64,000 nucleotides of DNA from Rothia amarae. Lineage in GTDB: Bacteria > Actinomycetota > Actinomycetes > Actinomycetales > Micrococcaceae. Positions within the stretch are counted from its first letter, which is position 1. Every line of letters begins with the position of its first letter. Shown piece after piece: positions 34,301 to 43,156 of the stretch. The stretch covers positions 1-64,000 of the forward strand of contig NZ_CP062957.1 in the NCBI RefSeq assembly GCF_014705945.2, read 5' to 3'. A program made the position numbers and the translations under genes. Below the pieces are notes generated by a model, which saw only the letters and a program-made list of their open reading frames with translations, did not search any database and had not been told where the DNA came from.

Positions 34301-36603
34301 AATACGCCGGCGAATACGTCCAGTTGGGTTACGCATCTACTATCAACCGTGCCCAGGGTTCGACCGTGGACACCACCCACGCCGTGGTCGATGCTTCGAC
34401 CGATAGAGCAGCCGCCTATGTTGCGCTCTCCCGTGGCAGGGAATCCAATAAGCTCTACGTTGCTACCGATGAGAGCACTAGCCGCGACGACGTACTGGCT
34501 GCTATTACCGCTAACTTTGACCGTAACCTCTCCTTCCACGAAGAGACAGCGGCCCAGCGGACAGCCGAACGGAACGTGGCAACCCGCTTAGCTCGTTACG
34601 ATGACCTGGCAACCGGGGCGATGGAATCAGCCATGAAGAATGTCGTCATCAAATCCATTGGTGAGGACGCTGCGCAGCCTATTTATACCGCTGATGGATG
34701 GGGCGCACTAGCGAACGAACTCGCTAAAACTTACCGGGGCGGACTCGACCCCGAGGCGGTCTTCACTCGCGCCTGGCAGCAGAACCCACTCGATGACGCC
34801 GAAGATATTGCCGCTGTTCTTCAATGGCGCGTGGCCGGAGTCCGTGAGCGAGATGAATCCCTGCGAGAGCGTTTTGGTGAAGACGTGCGCCCCTTGGCTC
34901 ATATCCCCGACGAATCCTTAGAGAAGCTGATTGAAACAGCCAAAAAGCGCACTACTCCCCTATCTGAGATAGAGATTGAGGATAAGCGTTGGGCAACCCG
35001 CGACTACGCTCTAGTGAAAACTGACCGGTTACGCGAAATGCTCACCACCACCAACAAAGCCTTGGAGGCGAACGAGCGAACCGACCCCAAGACCGCCGCC
35101 CACATCACCGAGAACATGAATCTCATGCAGTCGGAGATCACCCGCCGCCGCTGGTCCTCCCCCGAACAGAAACATGTGGAAGCTATCGTCCGAGGTGAGA
35201 AACCCCGTTCGGGCCATGACTTCACGATTCTGAACGCCTTGCAATGGGAGAAGACCGTTCGTGATGAGGTACTTGTCCCCACCGTTGAAACTAAAGACTT
35301 CAAGCCTGAGCGGGTTACTAAGGGTGTGAGTGGCTATTCCCTGGATTCCTTCTGGGAATACGACCGCTATACGCCCGAGTCTATGCAGCGTGTTCTCAAA
35401 GTTGAGCACGCACAGGTTAAGGATTTGGTGCAGTTGCGGGGTCAGCAGATCGCGGCGGAGAAACCCGCCTGGGCACAGAGCTTGGGTGAAGTACCGGCTC
35501 ATGAGCGCAACGCTAAGCACTGGTATCGGGTTGCCGCTGAGGTTGAAGCTTTCCGGCAGAAATACAAGGTCCCCGATGGTGACCGCCAGACTGTGCCAAA
35601 GTCTCTGATTCGTCCGGGAAACAGGGGCGACTACCTGGCCCAGCAGGTCACTGAGGTACATAAGCGCTCTCGTCTGTCTTCGACTCTGAAATCTAGTGTG
35701 GAGAACAAGCTCTCCGCATCCGGTACTGAAATGCAGGTGCGGGCAGCAGAGAAACCTACCCAAGCCGAAAAACTCATGGGACAACGCGGCATCAGACAAG
35801 CCACACCAGCAAAAGGTGAGAACATGCAGCAGGTTAATAATCTGTGGAGTCAGTTAGAGGATGCTTACCGTGCAGAGCAACAAGCTAAAGCGCAACTTGC
35901 TTCAGCCACCGAAGCACTGGCACAATCCCAAGCCTCCTACCGTGCAGCACAGCAAAACGCCCAAGCACGCGCAGAACAGCTCATGCAGAATATGGCCTCT
36001 GATTATGCCCCAGTGCAGCAAGCACAGGCGCGGGTCGAGGATGCTAGTTTCTTCACTCGTGGTGGTCGTGAGCGTGAGCTTGAGGCAGCCCAACGAGCTT
36101 TTGCTGAAAAGTATGGTGTAACTGAAGTACCTGGTGAGGGAGAGCGTTCCTGGATGATGAATGACCCTGAGTATGCGGCAGCTTCTCGTACTGTGGAGGA
36201 CTTGGGTTCACAGGTGAAGAGCACCCAGGCTGATGTTGATGCGGTGCAGGGCGTATTTGAGTCTGCTCATGCTCGTCGTGAGGATGTGTACACCGATTAT
36301 GCTCAGGTCCGCGATAGTAATCCGGAGACCGCTATTGTCAGCGAGGATATGACTCCTGCTCAGGTCAGAGAGCTTCGTTCTTCTCGTTGGCGTGTGGATG
36401 AGACTCTACTCGGTGTTGGTATTCGACCTGACTTCGCAAAAATCTCGCGTTCCTCTGGAACTTTTCATGAAGAAGAAAACAAGCAAAGACACCCGGTTTC
36501 GGTGAGGGATTTGCAAGCTCAAATTAACCAGCAGAAACATGAACAACAGCACGAGGATTCATGGGATGCCGAGCTTCAGACAAGCCGAGGTTTGCATCGT
36601 TAA
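31321..36603 (+). CDS. traA: TraA-type MobF conjugative relaxase-helicase
   Basis: A 1760-aa relaxase. The N-terminus MTVHKLSAGEGFKYY matches MobF/TrwC relaxases, with Tyr residues at the position of the nicking tyrosine. The HUH metal site is in HYDSREGDPNLHDHLVIANK (about 359-378). A RecD/TraI-like helicase follows, with Walker A GPAGAGKTT near 706, DEIGM and a C-terminal UvrD-like GYASTINRAQGSTVD. The last ~280 residues form a coiled coil. An extra segment of about 200 residues separates the Tyr and HUH parts and includes an HTH-like stretch (NQNEISEEISQEKKC). ATG 31321 is preferred to ATG 31318 by family form. Confidence 0.93.
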   Translation: MTVHKLSAGEGFKYYTSEVATGDVLRDPNRALGDYYTVEGMPPGQWLGSGAASLALSGEVTEEQMGALFSGNALPITTHELSQLLASAPNQSEFIRHTVMEKARVEAAEKAWKIHVLLRQGKNQNEISEEISQEKKCAPRTVSYRLEQYKNAGNDFAKGTDERYFDASLLPELKREFIANYSMTEAESARARTTAEREVKAAKSLKSAAETPHTFETKTPFIKRLEEEHARFNRQNSREPNKGEKREILNRVGGQMFREEHRRSPRTNEEFTRWVASQRKPKQQTVAGFDLVFTPTKSVSIAWGLGDERLRRGIEAAHERAIADALTYLEDNAVYTRRGAAGIRQEETKSGLIATKFRHYDSREGDPNLHDHLVIANKVQGKDGRWLTLDGRMLYAHNVAASELYNSKIAEYIHADLGLEFVGNERKGRKIYELAGINPETINAFSSRRTQVKKTLAELEKKYIEEHGYAPNEKARIKLSQRATLATRPHKSEARSLAELHDVWTQSVSDKGLNLPTNEALLPHLQSASTQHAAAVIEGVSQALATSDMEHAANIIERLEQTRSTWKRTHIEAETLRYFRDVTSGPGVDETKFKNTVAATVEQSVALNDFAQDKHLPDNSLRSDGSSVYRRADAELFSSTGIYQAERNVVTAATSEKIIPAATNDLFDAQRDYLKAKGGLLSSTQEGMARAFVTDERLLVVGIGPAGAGKTTSMKVAVDTVHATGQRVFGLAPTAVAASVMKNELGIEASTIASFVGDNSLISSQVKSGDMILIDEIGMATTPDLAKILDTARDKGASVRGIGDYRQLSAIGSGGALRLIESKAGAIYLEDVFRFKNKEEAAASLALREPSLVGEDKPFSWYLDNGRITAGNKEGMVADVFAAYTADVADGKNSLMLAGTNEDVKALNVLGQNAAIAAGTVQESESKSVLLDDGTCAYVGDKVLTRKNNYQLKTNQGKDFVKNGDLWEIRAIAEDGALLLQHTNHRGMVGVPAEYAGEYVQLGYASTINRAQGSTVDTTHAVVDASTDRAAAYVALSRGRESNKLYVATDESTSRDDVLAAITANFDRNLSFHEETAAQRTAERNVATRLARYDDLATGAMESAMKNVVIKSIGEDAAQPIYTADGWGALANELAKTYRGGLDPEAVFTRAWQQNPLDDAEDIAAVLQWRVAGVRERDESLRERFGEDVRPLAHIPDESLEKLIETAKKRTTPLSEIEIEDKRWATRDYALVKTDRLREMLTTTNKALEANERTDPKTAAHITENMNLMQSEITRRRWSSPEQKHVEAIVRGEKPRSGHDFTILNALQWEKTVRDEVLVPTVETKDFKPERVTKGVSGYSLDSFWEYDRYTPESMQRVLKVEHAQVKDLVQLRGQQIAAEKPAWAQSLGEVPAHERNAKHWYRVAAEVEAFRQKYKVPDGDRQTVPKSLIRPGNRGDYLAQQVTEVHKRSRLSSTLKSSVENKLSASGTEMQVRAAEKPTQAEKLMGQRGIRQATPAKGENMQQVNNLWSQLEDAYRAEQQAKAQLASATEALAQSQASYRAAQQNAQARAEQLMQNMASDYAPVQQAQARVEDASFFTRGGRERELEAAQRAFAEKYGVTEVPGEGERSWMMNDPEYAAASRTVEDLGSQVKSTQADVDAVQGVFESAHARREDVYTDYAQVRDSNPETAIVSEDMTPAQVRELRSSRWRVDETLLGVGIRPDFAKISRSSGTFHEEENKQRHPVSVRDLQAQINQQKHEQQHEDSWDAELQTSRGLHR

Positions 36604-36610
36604 AACACAT

Positions 36611-36666
36611 TTATTGTAGAGAAAAGGGTGAACCCTCAGAGGGGTTCACCCTTTTCTCTACAATAA
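36611..36666. terminator. bidirectional terminator between traA and the 111-aa gene
   Basis: A perfect inverted repeat of about 25 bp (36611-36635 with 36642-36666) and a 6-nt loop. A-rich and T-rich ends on both sides make it a terminator for convergent genes. The stem is unusually long. Confidence 0.9.
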
Positions 36667-36674
36667 AAACTTAG

Positions 36675-37010
36675 TTAGCTAAGCTGCTTGACGGCATCTC
36701 CTACCGTGATGTTTTTACTGAGCACCGTGACAGATTCTGTATCTCGGTTCCAGGACACCAGAACCCCTGATGCATCTTCAATGTTCAAACGGTGATGTTC
36801 ATGTTCAGGGAAAGCTACAGTTACTACTTCCTGATCTTTTACCAAGTTGCCGTTTATATCTTTTGCTTCCCAGATGTCAGCCCCTTTAGGAGGATGATTA
36901 TCTCCCTCTGGAAAAGCCCACCCCTTCTTTAACTCGGGATATGCATCGTAAAACTCTTTTGTTGATGCATAAGTTTCAAAGGATGAAAAGTTTTTAAAAA
37001 CCATCTTCAC
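36675..37010 (-). CDS. small hypothetical protein
   Basis: A 111-aa acidic soluble protein (MKMVFKNFSSFETYASTKEFYDAY…). It ends right at the shared terminator; AAAGGTGATG precedes its start as an RBS. A run of beta-strand-like segments near the C-terminus (GVLVSWNRDTESVTVLS) is visible. I do not recognise it. It lies 60 bp beyond the last gene of the minus-strand transfer operon and may be its tail. Confidence 0.55.
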   Translation of the reverse strand: MKMVFKNFSSFETYASTKEFYDAYPELKKGWAFPEGDNHPPKGADIWEAKDINGNLVKDQEVVTVAFPEHEHHRLNIEDASGVLVSWNRDTESVTVLSKNITVGDAVKQLS

Positions 37011-37070
37011 ATCACCTTTCTATCGTGTGATTTCAATCATAACTTTGGAAGTTTTATCGGTCTATAGGCG

Positions 37071-37790
37071 TTAAGAATTCGCTTCAACATCTTGTGCCAT
37101 AAACTGACTCATCCCCGCATCATCATCACGTACCTGACCATCCCCGTATACCGTATGCTCACCCTTCTTAGAACAAGAATCTGAGAGTAGCGCTACCTTA
37201 TCCATCGTGGGCCAAAAATAACGGCGGTGAAAATCGGCCATCTTCGCATTGGGTTTCTTGGCGTTGAACGAGGCCGCCCGCCAAGCCGCCCACAACCCGG
37301 TCAGCTCTTCGACGATAGCCCCATGCCGATACCAGCACGGGATAATCTGTTTACTGCGATAATCCGCAAAATATCGGTGGTTAATCCACGAAACGAAGTT
37401 AGTTAGTTCTTCCCAGAGCATCGTGCGGTCTTCGCCGGTGACATAACGCCAGGACCAGAACACCGGTTTGTCTTCAGATTTTTCCTTGAACTGATCTAAT
37501 AGCCATGTGATGCTTTGTTCTTGCTCTTGTAGCTGTCCCGAATGGGCAGCGACTGTTTGCACGATTTCTAGCATGACCGCAGGAATCGCCGGAGAAGAAT
37601 CTGAGGTCATCGTGTTTCCTAGGTCCGCCGTCTCGTCCTCTTCAGGTTCTTGCTCATCAGAGGGAAAATCGTAGGGAGGTTCCTCTCTTTCCTGATACGG
37701 GGGAAGATGCTCGCCAGGGTGAACCTCATCGGCTAAAAAGTCCGGTTCTTCTGGTGCATAGGATAGGTCTTCATCCTCATAAGGATTCAT
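37071..37790 (-). CDS. DUF4913 family protein
   Basis: A 239-aa protein with an acidic Pro/Glu-rich N-terminal third and a C-terminal DUF4913 domain: LWEELTNFVSWINHRYF, then IIPCWYRHGAIVEELTGLWAAW. The family is confined to actinobacterial mobile elements and is usually encoded next to the coupling protein, as here (18 bp after it). Its function is not established. The acidic leader could bind another transfer protein. Confidence 0.8.
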   Translation of the reverse strand: MNPYEDEDLSYAPEEPDFLADEVHPGEHLPPYQEREEPPYDFPSDEQEPEEDETADLGNTMTSDSSPAIPAVMLEIVQTVAAHSGQLQEQEQSITWLLDQFKEKSEDKPVFWSWRYVTGEDRTMLWEELTNFVSWINHRYFADYRSKQIIPCWYRHGAIVEELTGLWAAWRAASFNAKKPNAKMADFHRRYFWPTMDKVALLSDSCSKKGEHTVYGDGQVRDDDAGMSQFMAQDVEANS

Positions 37791-37808
37791 CAGTGATTTC
37801 TCCGTACC

Positions 37809-39686
37809 TTATTGTTGGTTCAGGTTGAGGTTCAACTCGTTCAATTTCGGGTCACGACCACACGAAACAGCAGTCTCATACCGCAAAGCCTGGATATGTG
37901 CCCCGTCTTCCCTCTCCCAATAAGCATTCATAGATACATGGATAGGGGCCAGGTTGCGATAACGTAGCAGCGCCGTACCAGCAGGAAGCTCGTTAATATC
38001 TTTGGCTGTCATCACCTGCTTCTCATCCAATGAATATGAGGTGGAAGAGGCACCGCGCTCTGAACGAGTCCGAGACGAACGTTCCAAATCGTATTCACCG
38101 ACGAGTTTGGCTAATTCTTCGGTGTACTGGTTAATACCCAACCCAGGGAAATAATATTTAGCGTTAGCTGAGTTCATGATTTCCTTGGCCTGTGCTTGTC
38201 CCCAGCGGTCCACAATCTGCTCGGGGTCCTGAGCGAAAATCATCACCGAAATACCGTTACCACCGGTGGTAGTCACCAGTGAGCCCATTTCTGGGAAAGC
38301 TGCAAGGTTCGGGGCCTCATCCAGCACCGCAGTAAAGGGCGGCCAGAATCGGCCTCCTGGTTTTTTCACTGATTCACGCCGGGCGGTTTCAATGACTTCA
38401 GCGGCGAACATCGACACCAAAGGCCCGATGCCCTTATGAGCGGCAGGGTCAGCCAGAAGATACAGACCATCACGGCTATTGACGAAGGCTTCAAAATCGA
38501 ACGCCTCACCTGCGGGAGCATTCATCTGTTTCATAACCCGTGGAATTGACAGAGGCTCTAGTAGCTCAGAGAGGGCTTGTTTGACGGCGAAGTTCCCATC
38601 ATCACCACCGCGTGAGACAAGGTTAGCCATATAAGCACCAACGGCGCGCACCCCAGGGGTATCTTGGTAGTTGCGAATAATATCGGTGATGGAATCGCTT
38701 TCGAGATTATGTGCCCATTCCAGCACATCTTCCATGTCTTTACCGGAGACAGCAGCCAAGAAGAAAAGACGACCCAAGATATTGCCAGCACGAGTATTAA
38801 ACCAATCCCCACCTTTGACGCCCTTCATCGGCTGAGCACCAGCCCAAGCCTTACCACGACGCAGGGCAACCTCAATATCTTCGGCACCAGCAATAGGATT
38901 CCACCGGGCTACCCGGTTCCAACCGGACATATTAAAGACATCAAAAACCCAAGTCTTCCGGTCCCCTGCCTCCTCAATAGAACCGGCCGTAATATCAAAC
39001 AGGTCAGGACGGGTAGAAGTAGCCATGAAAGCCGCAGGAGTATCCAAAATACGCCCTGAGGCAAGACGGGCAGACTTACCCGAACGAGGCGGAGCAATCA
39101 CAACCGTCGTGTCTTCAGACTGACCAAAGAGCTCTTTCTTCTCCACCACTGTCTTACCCAAAGGCACAATCAGCATGGATTCAGGCAAAGCATCAATCTT
39201 GGCCGCAAGTTCCTTCTTCTCTTCCTTAGTGGCCTTGGGCGGAATCAGCAAGGACCGCAAGGGCACCTTGGCAGATTCTAAAGCAGCTTTCTTACTCAAA
39301 GTGTCCTTGACTTGAGCGTAGGAGGTGCGGTGAGCGGTCGCTGTTTGTTCCCGTCGAGTGCGTCCCTTGCCTTTCTTCGCATTTGAAGAAAACAGTAGTC
39401 CCAGCAGAAAGAGAACACCAACCAGCAGCCCAATCAGCAGGGCGAAGAAGACATAAGCCATTTTTCCCACCTGCGCCCCCGCCGGGAACCCCGCCACCGG
39501 ATTCGTCGGTGAGGAAATCAAAGCGCTAGTTGTCTCAGCCAGCGTCGGCGCTACCCCGCCGCTCACACCCGCATTAGCCAGCACCGCCAGATGGAAAAGT
39601 AACAGAGCGCCAGCAAGGAGAATGAAGAGCGCCATAAAGGGCGGAATACCCTTGGAAGAAGACCGCCGTGCAGTATTCGAAGCCAT
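37809..39686 (-). CDS. VirD4/TraG-type conjugative coupling protein
   Basis: A 625-aa membrane ATPase. Two N-terminal membrane helices (about residues 15-40 and 75-100) are followed by the TraG/VirD4 domain with Walker A PPRSGKSA (199-206), ATSTRPDLFDIT, and Walker B FTAVLDEAPNL (about 446-456). It also has the family tail EELPAGTALLRYRN-like segment. It links the relaxosome to the transfer channel. Spacing of 18-22 bp to both neighbours indicates one operon read leftward. Confidence 0.92.
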   Translation of the reverse strand: MASNTARRSSSKGIPPFMALFILLAGALLLFHLAVLANAGVSGGVAPTLAETTSALISSPTNPVAGFPAGAQVGKMAYVFFALLIGLLVGVLFLLGLLFSSNAKKGKGRTRREQTATAHRTSYAQVKDTLSKKAALESAKVPLRSLLIPPKATKEEKKELAAKIDALPESMLIVPLGKTVVEKKELFGQSEDTTVVIAPPRSGKSARLASGRILDTPAAFMATSTRPDLFDITAGSIEEAGDRKTWVFDVFNMSGWNRVARWNPIAGAEDIEVALRRGKAWAGAQPMKGVKGGDWFNTRAGNILGRLFFLAAVSGKDMEDVLEWAHNLESDSITDIIRNYQDTPGVRAVGAYMANLVSRGGDDGNFAVKQALSELLEPLSIPRVMKQMNAPAGEAFDFEAFVNSRDGLYLLADPAAHKGIGPLVSMFAAEVIETARRESVKKPGGRFWPPFTAVLDEAPNLAAFPEMGSLVTTTGGNGISVMIFAQDPEQIVDRWGQAQAKEIMNSANAKYYFPGLGINQYTEELAKLVGEYDLERSSRTRSERGASSTSYSLDEKQVMTAKDINELPAGTALLRYRNLAPIHVSMNAYWEREDGAHIQALRYETAVSCGRDPKLNELNLNLNQQ

Positions 39687-39708
39687 GATAAATAACCCGT
39701 CCCTTTTC

Positions 39709-41388
39709 TTAGACCAGAGTCGTTGTCGCAGTAGAGGTCATACCCGCATCAGTATCAGTAAGAACCTTCTCCAAATCAGAACGCAGGTGATTGAGCACAA
39801 ACGGCTTCTTCGTCCCAATCTTGCACAAAGCCACACCCGTTTGAAGCACCTGAAGAACCTGAGCAGTACCGGCAGGAAAATCAAAGAGACGTTCCATCAT
39901 CTGCCCGTCATCACTACGAGCCTGGCGGTAACACAGAATCGTGTCGCACTCTTTAATCATCGAAATCGCCGGAGAATCAGCGGGAATATCAGAGAGGTGA
40001 TGGAAGGCGAAATTCGAGGACAAACCCAAACCACGCGAGAGTTTAGTATTCTGACGAGTTACCTCAGCAAAAGAGCCCCGCACCAAGTGCCAGGCCTCCT
40101 CCACCACCAAGTGAGTGGGAACAATACGCTTTTGATGACGCAGCATATTCGCCAACCACGTATTGATAATCGTCATGACCACCGACAGCGCCGGGCCAGA
40201 TTCAGGAAGAGCCGAGAGGTCAAAGACCATCAGGCCACCGGTCAGAGAAACATTCTGTGTGGTGGGCCCATCAAAGAGACCGGCCAGATCGTCTTCGACC
40301 ATACGCTCTAGCTCAAAGGCAGGGTCAAGGCCCCACAGTCGCAAATCTTCAGCGGTACCACCAAAATCTTCCGCGTCCTCCTCATGAGGATGTTTGAGCA
40401 GGTCAATAATGTCGCTAATGACCGCCACACGATCAGCTTCTTTGGCCTGATACAGTGCCCGCTTATGGGCCACACGCAGCGCTTTACCCTCTTTAGGGTT
40501 CAAGGGGCGCCCGAGCACTTCCGCAATAATGGAACGCAATAACATGGCCTGGTTGGCCGGGTTACCTTCAGGGGTTGCCGCAGCCTTATCTGGGTTGTAG
40601 TTCACCGCAGCAGTAATAGCAGGGTCCAGAATATTGATGCAGGTCGCCTTTTCACCGCCACCGATGACAAAGCGAATCGGCTCAACCCCCAGACGTCGAG
40701 CCAAAGGCGTGTATTCGCCCACGCCAATTTCTTGGCCTGAGTGGTCAGTCTGGGATTTCTTATCCAGAATGACCACGCGCCGGCCCAGCATCAGCGGGCG
40801 TAGAACACACCAGGTTTTCATGAAGGAAGATTTACCCGCGCCGACATCGCCGAGCACCGCAGTATTGGGGGAGGTGATACTTACCCCGTAGGAGGTGAAC
40901 GTATCGTGGCAGACCGGCCAATCTCCCTCAGTTTCGGTGCCCATGAGCAGACCGTTCATGCCGGTCGGTGACTGGGAGACCGCTAACTGACCGGCCTCCA
41001 TTTGCCGGGTGGTTGAGCGAATCTCCGGGCGCAAGAGCTCATAGGTACCTAGCTTATCCAGCAGGAGGTTACGTTGACCGGAGTACCAGCGGTTGGCATT
41101 TTGCGCATGTCGTTCTTGGGCCCGTTGCGCAGCTTTAGCTTTGCGTTCGGCTTTGGCCGCAGACCGTTTTTGTTCCCGGTTGGGGCGGAAAGGTTTCTTG
41201 CTCTTTTTCTTTTTCTCATCTTTGACGATGCCTACCGGCTCACCCAGGGCCGCATCAGTCACCGCTGAGGTATCAGAGACTTCTTCTAGTTTTCGCTCTT
41301 CCGCTGAGGTACGAGCAGCGTAGGAGGAGGACAACAACTCATCAATCCGAGCGGACTGGCTCTTTTTCTTCAACAACGTTTTCATCAT
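39709..41388 (-). CDS. VirB4/TraC-type conjugation ATPase
   Basis: A 559-aa ATPase with a basic Lys/Arg-rich N-terminus (residues 50-95), Walker A LGDVGAGKSSF (179-189) and Walker B THLVVEEAWHL (about 440). The C-terminal FAFHHLSDIPADSP/ CYRQARSDDGQM region is typical of VirB4/TraC. It lacks the usual VirB4 N-terminal domain. That part appears to be supplied by the separate SCO6880-type protein just upstream, as in other actinobacterial plasmids. Confidence 0.88.
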   Translation of the reverse strand: MMKTLLKKKSQSARIDELLSSSYAARTSAEERKLEEVSDTSAVTDAALGEPVGIVKDEKKKKSKKPFRPNREQKRSAAKAERKAKAAQRAQERHAQNANRWYSGQRNLLLDKLGTYELLRPEIRSTTRQMEAGQLAVSQSPTGMNGLLMGTETEGDWPVCHDTFTSYGVSITSPNTAVLGDVGAGKSSFMKTWCVLRPLMLGRRVVILDKKSQTDHSGQEIGVGEYTPLARRLGVEPIRFVIGGGEKATCINILDPAITAAVNYNPDKAAATPEGNPANQAMLLRSIIAEVLGRPLNPKEGKALRVAHKRALYQAKEADRVAVISDIIDLLKHPHEEDAEDFGGTAEDLRLWGLDPAFELERMVEDDLAGLFDGPTTQNVSLTGGLMVFDLSALPESGPALSVVMTIINTWLANMLRHQKRIVPTHLVVEEAWHLVRGSFAEVTRQNTKLSRGLGLSSNFAFHHLSDIPADSPAISMIKECDTILCYRQARSDDGQMMERLFDFPAGTAQVLQVLQTGVALCKIGTKKPFVLNHLRSDLEKVLTDTDAGMTSTATTTLV

Positions 41389-41404
41389 CAGTTATCCCCT
41401 CGTC

Positions 41405-43150
41405 TTATTTCTCGCTCATACCCCGGCCCAGCGGCAGGGTCAGCCCGAAAGCGGTATCTTGCTGGTCGTTGAGCCAGTCGATGCGGTCAATACCGCAGGC
41501 ACTAGCTTTAGCTTCCATCGCCTGAGTCGCGGACTCTAGCTCATCAATACTGCGGGCCGAGACTGTCATAAACAGCCCATAGTGGGCACCGTGATGGCCT
41601 GAGGCCGGAGCCAAATCCACCATGCGCCGCTGGGAGGAAGAAAGCTTCACGTCGGAGGAACCATCATCAATTTGCCCTTTTTTGGCTTTGCGTTTTTTCA
41701 GGGCGACATCGGAGGTCAAATCGCGGCGGCCAATCATACGAGCCCTTTTTGCATCAATGAGCCTGGTCGTCAGGCATACGCTACGAATAAAGGAGGGCTC
41801 AGAAGCATCAGAGGAAATCAAACCCTTCAGAGCCCGCACGCTCATCTCATCAGCATGGAAACCATCAGCAGGAACCCAACCGGTACGGTGCAGCCAGGTT
41901 CCGTTAGCGGTGGTGTAATCAGTGGTCTTTGACCAGTCCAACAGTTGCCAGGCGTCTTTAAGAGAGAGTAAATCGGTCTCTTGCCCCGGCACATGAGAGA
42001 GAGTGTCATCAATATCAAAAGAGGGGTCTTGCAGGGAACGAATCAAAGCAGCAGCACGAGACTCATCCAAAGCGGTCACTGATTGAGCAGCCCCGAGATT
42101 ACGCGCCCAGGCAGCGGCTTTACGAACTTCCTCAAAGACCACGCGCGCATCAGCCTCATCCCCAGTACCGTAAAGATCCCGACGACGGCGGAATTTCGCG
42201 TCCTCAATCATATTCAACACATAAAAGGTTCGGTGCTGCTCGGAAACAGCGCTCACCTGTTGCATGAGCTCTTCATAGGAAGAAAGCGTGACACCAGGAG
42301 CTGAGGCAGAGACATTAGACATGGCCCACTGCACATGTTCAGTCAAATCCACCGGCAAAGTCCGAGAAATCTGCTGATGCGTAGTAACCAGCGATTGGGG
42401 GGAAGCCAGCTTGGCTAGGAACTTACCGAAACCCATATAGGGCCGGTCAGCCTCGTAATCGCGCATAATGCCACCGGGTACGCCGATGACTTCCAGAATC
42501 ACAGAGAAGTAGGTTTTAGATTTTCGACCGGGGCGGTTGCGGTGTTTGAAGATAACCATTTTCCCGCCGGTGGTCTCCAACTCAAACCAGCGCACCGAGC
42601 CAACAAAGACAGGTGCGTTAGGTGTCCCCGAAGAAGATTTCTTGGCCGCTGATGCTTTTTTATTCTGAGGTTTAGCCCGAGTGGAACCTTTGGCTTTCTT
42701 GGTCTTGGTGGCCGGGGTAGCAAAAACAGGGGTTTCTAGCCCCCACCGGCGCGCCCGGGTGATAGCGCGAGCCCGTACAGCAGCAGGTTTGAGCTTGGGA
42801 TTTGCCTCATCGGCAGCTCGTTGTTCATCGGCCCAGCTCTGACGGTTTTGGGAGGGCACGAAAGTGTTTTGCCCCGCCAGACGGCGAACTTTGCGTCCGG
42901 CCCATTGAGCGAAATAGTTCACCAAGGACCGACCCGATAAGAAGACCGGAGCCGGATAGGTAATCGCTAAACCTAACGCCCAAATAAGACCACCGATCAG
43001 GAAGGAGACCCAGGAGTTATTGCCCACCGTATAAAAAGCGGTCGTTCCGACAACCAGGGCAAGGCTAAGGACGATGAGGTCAAGGACGGTGCGTCCGCCA
43101 AAGACTCCGCGGGATTCGATTTCACCGCCGAGGGTGACTGTGCGAGCCAT
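41405..43150 (-). CDS. SCO6880 family conjugation protein (PrgI/VirB4-N-like)
   Basis: A 581-aa protein with an N-terminal region of two membrane helices (about 25-70), like PrgI/VirB3. A large soluble part follows with HRNRPGRKSKTYFSVILEV, WLHRTGWVPADG and a C-terminal DWLNDQQDTAFGLTLPLGRGM, matching the actinobacterial SCO6880 family. It is probably the N-terminal counterpart of the VirB4-type ATPase encoded 17 bp downstream. It is part of the membrane channel. Confidence 0.85.
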   Translation of the reverse strand: MARTVTLGGEIESRGVFGGRTVLDLIVLSLALVVGTTAFYTVGNNSWVSFLIGGLIWALGLAITYPAPVFLSGRSLVNYFAQWAGRKVRRLAGQNTFVPSQNRQSWADEQRAADEANPKLKPAAVRARAITRARRWGLETPVFATPATKTKKAKGSTRAKPQNKKASAAKKSSSGTPNAPVFVGSVRWFELETTGGKMVIFKHRNRPGRKSKTYFSVILEVIGVPGGIMRDYEADRPYMGFGKFLAKLASPQSLVTTHQQISRTLPVDLTEHVQWAMSNVSASAPGVTLSSYEELMQQVSAVSEQHRTFYVLNMIEDAKFRRRRDLYGTGDEADARVVFEEVRKAAAWARNLGAAQSVTALDESRAAALIRSLQDPSFDIDDTLSHVPGQETDLLSLKDAWQLLDWSKTTDYTTANGTWLHRTGWVPADGFHADEMSVRALKGLISSDASEPSFIRSVCLTTRLIDAKRARMIGRRDLTSDVALKKRKAKKGQIDDGSSDVKLSSSQRRMVDLAPASGHHGAHYGLFMTVSARSIDELESATQAMEAKASACGIDRIDWLNDQQDTAFGLTLPLGRGMSEK

Positions 43151-43156
43151 GTCTGT

